Positions 58,201-64,000 of a stretch of DNA of 64,000 nt are shown here, one piece after another. The stretch's first letter is position 1. Each line of letters opens with the position of its first letter. The notes under the pieces are model-generated. The model did no database searches and was not told where the DNA came from. It was given only the letters and a program-made list of their open reading frames with translations. Made by a program: the position numbers and the translations under genes. Source of the stretch: Candidatus Aminicenantes bacterium UBA2190 (GTDB taxonomy: Bacteria; Acidobacteriota; Aminicenantia; UBA2199); assembly GCA_002335385.1 (NCBI GenBank), contig DCVK01000021.1:90490-154489 (forward strand), written 5' to 3'.

Positions 58201-58296
58201 ATGCAGGCAATCACCCGGGATCGGGTGCTCCCCGGGGTCGCGGCCCATTTTCGCGCGCGGCGGCCAGGCCCGGAGGGAACAGCGAGGAGCAAATGA
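58201..58296 (+). CDS. Candidate leaderless 31-codon leader peptide before grpE
   Basis: A 31-codon ORF (begins MQAITRDRV, ends GTARSK, arginine-rich) starts exactly 6 nt after the -10 and its stop TGA (58294-58296) overlaps the grpE ATG (58293) as ATGA. GrpE also has GAGGAG upstream, so coupling would add to, not replace, a normal ribosome site. The sequence has no known family. Its reality is inferred from position; the same design is found before the HhH gene at 45016. Confidence 0.5.
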   Translation: MQAITRDRVLPGVAAHFRARRPGPEGTARSK

Positions 58297-58937
58297 CTTC
58301 GGACGAGGACAAGGAAGGCGTCGGCTACGTTCCGGACGAGAGCGATCTGGACGAGGAAGAAGCGAAGGTCCCGGAGAAAAACCTCCAGGAAGAAGCCGGC
58401 CATAAGAAAAAAAGCATGTCCAGGCGTGCCCACCACCGGGCCGTTGATCCGGAAGCGCTGCTGCGCAGCACCGCCGCCGAACGTGATGAATTCAAGGACA
58501 AGTACCTGCGCGGCCTTGCCGAAATGGACAACTTCCGCAAGCGGATGAAAAAGGAGCGGGATGAGTTCCAGAAATACGTCCTGTCGGAGGTCCTGCTCGA
58601 CCTGCTGCAGATCTACGACAACCTGGAGCGGGCGCTGAGAGCCAAAACCGCGGAGCAGGACAAGGGGATCGTTTCCGGCGTGGAGATCATCCGCAAGCAG
58701 TTCCTGGAGCTGCTGAAGAAATACCAGGTGCTCGAGATCGATGCCCTGGGTCAGCATTTCGACCCCGCTTTTCACGAAGCCCTGAGCAAGGAGGAGCGGG
58801 AGGGCATCAGCCGGGCGGTGGTGGTGGAGGTGTACCAGAAAGGGTTCACTTATCACGACAAGCTGCTGCGCCCGGCCTTGACCAAGGTGGCCATCCCCGT
58901 CGCCGCCCCGGCAGTGGAAAACGAGCCTGAACCCTGA
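58293..58937 (+). CDS. grpE: GrpE nucleotide-exchange factor
   Basis: GrpE of 214 residues exchanges ADP for ATP on DnaK. An acidic N-terminal tail (1-60), a long coiled coil (about 65-130: FKDKYLRGLAEMDNFRKRMKKERDEFQKYVLSEVLLDLLQIYDNLERAL) and the beta domain with LEIDALGQHFDPAFHEALSKEE and VVEVYQKGFTYHDKLLRPALTKVA. ATG 58293 has GAGGAG before it. It overlaps dnaK as TGATG. Confidence 0.96.
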   Translation: MTSDEDKEGVGYVPDESDLDEEEAKVPEKNLQEEAGHKKKSMSRRAHHRAVDPEALLRSTAAERDEFKDKYLRGLAEMDNFRKRMKKERDEFQKYVLSEVLLDLLQIYDNLERALRAKTAEQDKGIVSGVEIIRKQFLELLKKYQVLEIDALGQHFDPAFHEALSKEEREGISRAVVVEVYQKGFTYHDKLLRPALTKVAIPVAAPAVENEPEP

Positions 58938-60751
58938 TGGCCAAGAACATCGGCATCGACCTGGGCACGACCAACTCCTGCATCAGCTACCTGGAGGGGC
59001 GGGATGCCCTGATCGTCCCCAACCCGGAGGGGGCCAGGGTCATCCCGACCGTCATCGCCCAGACGCCGGAAAAGAAACGCATCTTCGGCAACGCCGCCAA
59101 GCGGCAGATGATTACCAACAGCAAGAACACCATCTGGGGGATCAAGCGCCTCATCGGCCGCAAGTTCGACAGCCCGGAGGTCAAGGAAATCTCCCGCCGC
59201 GTGGGCTATGAGATCGTACAGGCGGCCAACGGCGACATCAAGGTCAAGCTGGCCGACCAGATGTACTCCAGCGAAGAGATCTCCGGCATGTACCTGGGCT
59301 ACCTGAAGGGCATCGCCGAGAACTACCTCGGCGAGCCCGTCTCCGACACCGTCATCACTGTGCCCGCCTTCTTCAACGACGCCCAGCGCCAGGCCACCAA
59401 GGTGGCCGGTGAGATCGCCGGTCTGAACGTCACGCGCATCATCAACGAGCCGACGGCGGCTTTGATCGCCTACCGGCAGAAGATCAAAAAGAACGGCCTG
59501 TACGCGGTCTATGACCTCGGGGGCGGGACGTTCGACATCTCCATCGTCGAGGTCAACGGCGACATCTACAAGGTCGTCTCCAGCCTGGGCGACACCTTCC
59601 TGGGCGGCAGCGATTTCGACGCCCAGATCTGCGACTGGATCTTCCACGAGGTCGAACGCGAAACCACGGTCGACCTGCGGGACAGGAAGGATGTCGTGCA
59701 GCGGGTGATCCAGGTGGCGGAAAAGGCCAAGATCGAGCTCTCTTTCGACCAGGAGACCCTGATATCGATCCCCTACCTGCATCATTTCAGCGACGGCTCC
59801 AATTACCATTTCCAGAAGAAGCTGACCCGCTCCCACCTGGAGTCCAGCACCGTGGATTTCATCGACCGCACGCTGGAGCTGATCCGGAAGTCGCTGGACG
59901 ACATCCATATCCAGCCCGATAAAATCGAGCGTGTCGTCCTGGTCGGCGGACAAAGCCGCATGCCGCTCATTTTCCGGAAACTGAACGATTTCTTCGGCCA
60001 GCCGCCCGATATCCAGATCAACCCCGAGGAGGCGGTGGCCCAGGGAGCGGCGCTGCAGGCCGAGATCATCAAGGGCAAGGTGCGCGACCTGCTGCTGCTG
60101 GACGTCACCCCCCTCTCGCTGGGCGTGGAGACCAAGGGCGACAGCTTCACCAGGGTCATCGAGCGCAACTCCACCATTCCCACGAAAAAATCGATGATCT
60201 TCACCACCATCAGCGACAACCAGACGACGGTCAAGATCCATGTGTTGCAAGGGGAGCGCTCGACGGCCTCGGGCAACAAGTCGCTCGGCTTTTTCAACCT
60301 GGTCGGCATCCCCCAATCCCTGAAGGGCATCCCGCAGATCGACGTCACGTTCGAGATCGACGCCAACGGCATCGTCCGCGTCTCGGCCCAGGATAAGACG
60401 ACCGGCCTCAGCCAGAGCATGAAGATCCAGCCGTCGAGCGGCCTGTCCCCCGAGGAGATCGAGCACGTCATCCAGGACGCCAAGAAGTATGAGGAGCAGG
60501 ACAAGACGGAGCTGCGTCTGGCCAAGGCCAAGCTGCAGCTGCAGGAGGAACTGGAGACCGTCAAGTTCTATTACCAGCGCTACATAGAAAAGCTGAACGC
60601 CCATGACGGAGCCGAGATCGATTCGCTGATCGGCCGTTGCGAAAAAGCCCTGGAGGGCCATGACGTGGACCTGCTGGAGGGACTGCTGAAAAAAATGAAG
60701 AATTACCGAACAATGATCAACACCATACTGACCGCCGAATTCTCCAAATAA
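58937..60751 (+). CDS. dnaK: Hsp70 chaperone DnaK
   Basis: Hsp70 of 604 residues, shorter than the usual 610-640 because the C-terminal lid is compact. The ATPase domain has IGIDLGTTNSCISYLEG, VPAFFNDAQRQATKVAGEIAGL, VYDLGGGTFDISIVE and VVLVGGQSRMPLI; the substrate domain has LLLDVTPLSLGVETKGD and FEIDANGIVRVSAQDK. No acidic EEVD tail, as expected in bacteria. Between grpE and dnaJ in the operon. Confidence 0.98.
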   Translation: MAKNIGIDLGTTNSCISYLEGRDALIVPNPEGARVIPTVIAQTPEKKRIFGNAAKRQMITNSKNTIWGIKRLIGRKFDSPEVKEISRRVGYEIVQAANGDIKVKLADQMYSSEEISGMYLGYLKGIAENYLGEPVSDTVITVPAFFNDAQRQATKVAGEIAGLNVTRIINEPTAALIAYRQKIKKNGLYAVYDLGGGTFDISIVEVNGDIYKVVSSLGDTFLGGSDFDAQICDWIFHEVERETTVDLRDRKDVVQRVIQVAEKAKIELSFDQETLISIPYLHHFSDGSNYHFQKKLTRSHLESSTVDFIDRTLELIRKSLDDIHIQPDKIERVVLVGGQSRMPLIFRKLNDFFGQPPDIQINPEEAVAQGAALQAEIIKGKVRDLLLLDVTPLSLGVETKGDSFTRVIERNSTIPTKKSMIFTTISDNQTTVKIHVLQGERSTASGNKSLGFFNLVGIPQSLKGIPQIDVTFEIDANGIVRVSAQDKTTGLSQSMKIQPSSGLSPEEIEHVIQDAKKYEEQDKTELRLAKAKLQLQEELETVKFYYQRYIEKLNAHDGAEIDSLIGRCEKALEGHDVDLLEGLLKKMKNYRTMINTILTAEFSK

Positions 60752-60756
60752 CCGCC

Positions 60757-61860
60757 ATGGCCAAGAAGGACTATTATCAAGTACTGGGCGTCGCCCGCGG
60801 CGCCGGCGCCGAGGAGATCAAGAAGGCCTACCGCAAGCTGGCCCTGCAGCACCACCCCGACCGCAACGGCAACAACCCCGAGGCCGAGGAAAAGTTCAAG
60901 GAAGCCTCCGAAGCCTATTCGGTCCTGGGCAACAGCGAGAAAAGGCAAATCTACGACCAGTACGGCGCCGAAGGCCTGCGCGCCGGCGGCGGTTCCGATT
61001 TCGGCTTCTTCGCCGATTCCATCTTCTCCGATTTCGGCGATATCCTCGGCGACATGTTCGGCTTCGGCGGCTCAGTCTCCGGCAGCCGGCAGCGCCGGGG
61101 CCCGCGCAAGGGGAGCGACCTGGGGCTGGAGGTGGCGCTGACCCTGGAGGAGTCCTTTCTCGGCGTCGAGAAGGAGATCGAGGTGGAGAGCGAACGCAAT
61201 TGCGACGCCTGCGACGGCTCGGGTAGCGAGGCGGGACATGATCCCGAGACCTGCCGCAAGTGCGGCGGCGGCGGCAGCGTCCGCGTCAGCCAGGGTTTCT
61301 TCTCCATGGCCACCACCTGTTCCAGCTGCCGGGGCAGCGGCAAGGTCGTGACCCATCCCTGCCGCAAGTGCCACGGCCACGGGCGGCGGCGCGAGAGCAA
61401 GAAGATCAAGGTCACCTTCCCGGCCGGGATCGACGAGGGCAACCGCCTGCGCGTCACCGGCGAGGGCGAGGGCGGCCGTCAGGGAGGCTCTCCCGGCGAC
61501 CTGTACGTCATGGTGCGCATCAAGCCCGACAAGCGCTTCCAGCGCCACGGGCAGGACCTGATGCTGGCGCTGCCCATCAGCTTTTCCCAGGCGGCGCTCG
61601 GCGACCAGGTCGCCATCCAGACTTTCGAGGGCACGGAGAAGATCAAGATCCCGCCGGCGACCCAGAACGGCCAGATCCTGAAGATCAAGAACAAGGGGTT
61701 CCACCCGGTCAATCGCTGGAACCGCGGCGACCTGCTGGTGCAGGTTCAGGTGCAGACGCCCCGCCAGCTTACCCGCCAGGAAACCGAGCTGTTCAAAAAA
61801 CTGCGCGAGATCGAAGTCGGGAAAGGGCAGGCCCTGCTCGAGAACGACCTGGTCAATTGA
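60757..61860 (+). CDS. dnaJ: DnaJ co-chaperone
   Basis: Class I DnaJ of 367 residues: J domain with HPD in LALQHHPDRNG, a Gly/Phe-rich linker (FGFFADSIFSDFGDILGDMFGFGG), four zinc-binding CxxCxGxG-type repeats (CDACDGSG, CRKCGGGG, CSSCRGSG, CRKCHGHG) and C-terminal client domains (VTFPAGIDEGNRLRVTGEGE). It stimulates DnaK and holds unfolded clients. It overlaps rsmE as TGATG. Confidence 0.97.
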   Translation: MAKKDYYQVLGVARGAGAEEIKKAYRKLALQHHPDRNGNNPEAEEKFKEASEAYSVLGNSEKRQIYDQYGAEGLRAGGGSDFGFFADSIFSDFGDILGDMFGFGGSVSGSRQRRGPRKGSDLGLEVALTLEESFLGVEKEIEVESERNCDACDGSGSEAGHDPETCRKCGGGGSVRVSQGFFSMATTCSSCRGSGKVVTHPCRKCHGHGRRRESKKIKVTFPAGIDEGNRLRVTGEGEGGRQGGSPGDLYVMVRIKPDKRFQRHGQDLMLALPISFSQAALGDQVAIQTFEGTEKIKIPPATQNGQILKIKNKGFHPVNRWNRGDLLVQVQVQTPRQLTRQETELFKKLREIEVGKGQALLENDLVN

Positions 61861-62555
61861 TGGCGGAACGGCGCTTTTTTTCCCCTCACGAGACCGTCCA
61901 GGGCCAGGTCTGCATCGACGGCGACGAGTTCCATCATATCGTCCATGTCATGCGCTGCCGCGCGGGCGACGAGCTGGAGATCGTCAACGGGCGCGGGCGC
62001 CTGGCGCGCGGCCGCATCGCCGTTGTCACGGGCCGCGCGCTGCGCGTCGATATCCAGCATGCCGAGGAGTTTCCCCGTCCGGCGCCGCGGGTATTCATCG
62101 CCCCGTCGCTGACCAAGGGGCATGCCATGAACTGGCTGATCGAGAAGCTGTGCGAGATGGGGGTCGATGAAGTGCGGCCGCTGCTGTGCCAGCGCACCGA
62201 TGTCGCCTGGAGCCCGTCGCAGCTGCGGCGCTGGGAAAAGATGGCCTCCCAGGCCCTGAAAGTCAACCGCCGCTACTGGCTGACGCGCATCCTGCCGCCC
62301 GTCTCCCCGGCGGCTCTCATCGCTGACTGCGCGGGGCTGCCGGCGAAGATACTGCTCGACATCGCCGGCACGCACCGGCTGGAGCGCCCCGCCGCCTATC
62401 CGGTCCTGGCCGCCGTCGGTCCGCCCGGCGACTTCAGCGAAGCCGAGAAGGAATTGTTCCTTGCCGGCGGTTTCCTGCCGGTCCTGGTCAACGATGCCAT
62501 ACTGAAGACCGAGACCGCGGCGCTCGCGGTCGCCGCCATCTTGAAAAATGATTGA
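61860..62555 (+). CDS. rsmE: 16S rRNA m3U1498 methyltransferase
   Basis: RsmE of 231 residues of the SPOUT superfamily: RRFFSPHETVQGQVCIDGDEFHHIVHVMRCRAGDELEIVNG (PUA-like N-terminal domain) and FIAPSLTKGHAMNWLIEKLCEMGVDEVRPLLCQRTDV, AAVGPPGDFSEAEKELF and LVNDAILKTETAALAV for the trefoil knot that binds S-adenosylmethionine. It methylates U1498 of 16S rRNA. rsmE next to dnaJ occurs in other bacteria. Confidence 0.95.
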   Translation: MAERRFFSPHETVQGQVCIDGDEFHHIVHVMRCRAGDELEIVNGRGRLARGRIAVVTGRALRVDIQHAEEFPRPAPRVFIAPSLTKGHAMNWLIEKLCEMGVDEVRPLLCQRTDVAWSPSQLRRWEKMASQALKVNRRYWLTRILPPVSPAALIADCAGLPAKILLDIAGTHRLERPAAYPVLAAVGPPGDFSEAEKELFLAGGFLPVLVNDAILKTETAALAVAAILKND

Positions 62556-63492
62556 GCTGAAGGGGCAGATCGGCAAATACCGGATCCTAAGAAAGCTGGG
62601 CAGCGGCGGCTTCGGCACCGTCTACCTGGCCGAGGACACCATCCTCAAGTGCCAGCGGGCGCTGAAGATCCCCCATCGCACCAGCGCCCAGGCCGACAAG
62701 ATGCTGCAGGAGTCGGTGCTGCAGACAAGGCTCCTCGACCACCCGCACATCGTCAAGCTGCTGACCGTCGATATCATCGACAACATCCTGATCATGGTCA
62801 TGGAATACATCGAAGGCACCGACCTGGAGAAGATCCTGGACCAGTCCAGCTCCCTGCAGATCAAGTCGGCGCTGAAGTACTTCAAGCAGATCCTCTCGGC
62901 GCTGGCCTTTGCCCACCAGAAATCGGTGATCCACCGCGACATCCGCCCCTCCAATATCCTGATCAACCTGGACGACGACGTCAAGATCGCCGATTTCGGC
63001 ACGTCGACGCTGCTGCAGGAAAAGCAGTTTGCCACCACCAAGATCGGTTCGCCGCCCTACATGGCCCCGGAGCAGTTCGAGGGCAAGGCTGTCTTCGCTT
63101 CGGACATCTATTCGGCGGGCAGCCTTTTCTACGAGATGGCGACGGGTTTCCCGCCCATCGTCCTGGCCAATCCCATGGAGATATACAAACGGGCCAAGGT
63201 CGGGCAGTTCACGCCGCTTTCCCAGAAGAACTCGCTGGTGGCCCCGGAGCTGAACCGGGTGATCATGAAGACCATGGCCCCCGACCTCAAGGATCGCTAT
63301 GCCCATGCGCTCGACGTGCTGAACGACCTGGAGCACATGTCCGACCGCAACCGGGATTATTCCAGCGAGATGAAGGACATCCAGAAGCGCATCCAGGCGC
63401 GCGAGAGCCGCACCGACTTTGTCTGCTGGAATTGCCGCAAGGCCATGGGCCGGCGCGTCAAGACCTGCCCCTACTGCGGCGAGGAGCAATAG
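62548..63492 (+). CDS. Ser/Thr protein kinase with C-terminal zinc ribbon
   Basis: Hanks-type kinase of 314 residues. P-loop KLGSGGFGTVYLAED, ATP-binding Lys in RALKIP, catalytic loop HRDIRPSN (Arg replaces the usual Lys after D-x), DFG in IADFGTS and MAPEQF. The C-terminal end has CWNCRKAMGRRVKTCPYCGEEQ, a four-Cys zinc ribbon instead of the membrane helix and sensor domain usual for bacterial kinases, so it is cytosolic. ATG 62548 overlaps the rsmE end by 8 nt, and it is last gene of the heat-shock operon. Confidence 0.93.
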   Translation: MIELKGQIGKYRILRKLGSGGFGTVYLAEDTILKCQRALKIPHRTSAQADKMLQESVLQTRLLDHPHIVKLLTVDIIDNILIMVMEYIEGTDLEKILDQSSSLQIKSALKYFKQILSALAFAHQKSVIHRDIRPSNILINLDDDVKIADFGTSTLLQEKQFATTKIGSPPYMAPEQFEGKAVFASDIYSAGSLFYEMATGFPPIVLANPMEIYKRAKVGQFTPLSQKNSLVAPELNRVIMKTMAPDLKDRYAHALDVLNDLEHMSDRNRDYSSEMKDIQKRIQARESRTDFVCWNCRKAMGRRVKTCPYCGEEQ

Positions 63493-63518
63493 CCGCTTTT
63501 TCTTCCCGCTGCGCGCTC

Positions 63519-63547
63519 TTGATTTATCGGATTGTTGCGGGGATAAT
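63519..63547 (+). promoter_or_regulatory. Candidate promoter of apgM
   Basis: TTGATT (63519-63524), 17-nt spacer, GATAAT (63542-63547). GAGGAG precedes ATG 63565. Confidence 0.6.
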
Positions 63548-63564
63548 GTGGAGAGGAGCCCCCC

Positions 63565-64000
63565 ATGAAACGAGAAGAATTGTTCAAAAAGATCAGCATC
63601 GAGAACGACAGAAAAATGCTGCTGCTGGTGCTCGACGGCCTGGGCGGCCTGCCACGCGACGGCCGCACCGAGCTGGAGACGGCCCGCACGCCGAACCTCG
63701 ACCTGCTGGCCGCCGAGAGCGAACTCGGGCTCAGCCACCCCATCGCCCCGGGCATCACTCCGGGAAGCGGACCGGCCCATCTGTCGCTCTTCGGCTACGA
63801 CCCGCTGAAGTACGAGATCGGCCGCGGCATCCTTGAGGCGCTGGGGGTGGGCATCGAGGTCAACGCCCGCTCCGTCGCCGTGCGCGGCAATTTCGCCACC
63901 CTGGAGAACGGGCGCATCAGCGACCGCCGCGCCGGCCGCATCCCCACGGAAAAGAACCGCGAGCTCGTCGCCTTCCTGGGCGAACGCATCCAGAAGATCG
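63565..64000 (+). CDS. apgM: 2,3-bisphosphoglycerate-independent phosphoglycerate mutase, archaeal type, 3' truncated
   Basis: The first 145 residues of an aPGAM-type phosphoglycerate mutase: LLLVLDGLGGLP (metal-binding Asp), ARTPNLDLLAAES with the phosphorylated Thr/Ser position, GITPGSGPAHLSLFGYDPLKYEIGRGILEALG and IPTEKNRELVAFL. It interconverts 3- and 2-phosphoglycerate in glycolysis. The frame is open to the window edge. This archaeal-type enzyme also occurs in several bacterial phyla. Confidence 0.93.
   Translation, partial: MKREELFKKISIENDRKMLLLVLDGLGGLPRDGRTELETARTPNLDLLAAESELGLSHPIAPGITPGSGPAHLSLFGYDPLKYEIGRGILEALGVGIEVNARSVAVRGNFATLENGRISDRRAGRIPTEKNRELVAFLGERIQKI

Noticed and set aside
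58050..58293. CIRCE-type operator before the grpE operon
   Set aside because: No TTAGCACTC-N9-GAGTGCTAA or near variant is present; the gap is explained by two promoters and the leader ORF.
1..64000. tRNA/rRNA genes, CRISPR arrays, insertion sequences, integrases, replication origin
   Set aside because: I saw no cloverleaf with CCA-adjacent acceptor, no rRNA signature, no regularly spaced repeats, no transposase or integrase motif and no DnaA-box cluster. A tRNA scan and repeat search would settle this.

Overview
The window is about 64 kb of G+C-rich, gene-dense bacterial chromosome with no sign of mobile elements. The cell is Gram-negative: there is a TonB-dependent receptor, an apolipoprotein N-acyltransferase, several predicted outer-membrane barrels and periplasmic binding proteins. 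Genes are packed in operons with ATGA, TTGA or TGATG overlaps. The mix fits an Acidobacteriota/Aminicenantes-like lineage (TRAP system with a TatT protein, archaeal-type phosphoglycerate mutase, DUF4388/J/TPR fusion, SPT-like enzyme), but that placement is my inference from gene content and is not proven by the sequence.

Layout. 1-3.4 kb: 3' end of pyrG, then a minus-strand trio (barrel, nitroreductase, metallo-hydrolase). 3.5-8.2 kb: cobalamin uptake operon (receptor, binding protein, ATPase, permease) behind a near-consensus promoter and a clear cobalamin riboswitch. 8.2-12.1 kb: minus-strand pair of a large outer-membrane barrel and a PKD-repeat protein. 12.2-19.8 kb: alr, an ECF sigma/anti-sigma/membrane/DUF4097 module, pgsA with a receiver-only regulator and a radical SAM protein, and a DUF4388-J-TPR protein. 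19.9-25 kb: glgA-trxA-trxB, amrS and an orphan. 25-28.8 kb: TRAP transporter with a fused DctQM and a TatT protein. 28.9-31.6 kb: nadA, a Nfu-type protein and an oligopeptide-type binding protein. 31.6-35.7 kb: NfeD-slipin-SPOR-lnt operon. 35.8-41.3 kb: M50 protease-trpS-scpA-scpB-hisC-lpdA operon. 41.5-46 kb: NCS2 purine permease, tandem-domain ThyX with a P-loop kinase, and HhH-maf-aldo/keto reductase. 47-49.7 kb: single genes (hypothetical, TPR, Rrf2, secreted protein). 49.7-56.2 kb: NAD-dependent epimerase, an alpha-oxoamine synthase (SPT/KBL type) and a glycan-assembly operon. 56.4-58 kb: bacterioferritin, HtpX, FtsB-like. 58.2-63.5 kb: grpE-dnaK-dnaJ-rsmE-Ser/Thr kinase operon. 63.6 kb to the end: 5' part of apgM.

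The most unusual signal is transcriptional and translational. At many operon heads a sigma70-type promoter with a 17-nt spacer places its -10 hexamer only 5-8 nt (most often exactly 6) before the start codon, so the mRNA should be leaderless. Internal genes mostly carry Shine-Dalgarno sequences instead. At two places (upstream of the HhH gene at 45016 and of grpE at 58293) the leaderless AUG opens a short ORF of 15 or 31 codons whose stop overlaps the start of the real gene as ATGA. That suggests a leaderless leader peptide translationally coupled to the downstream gene.
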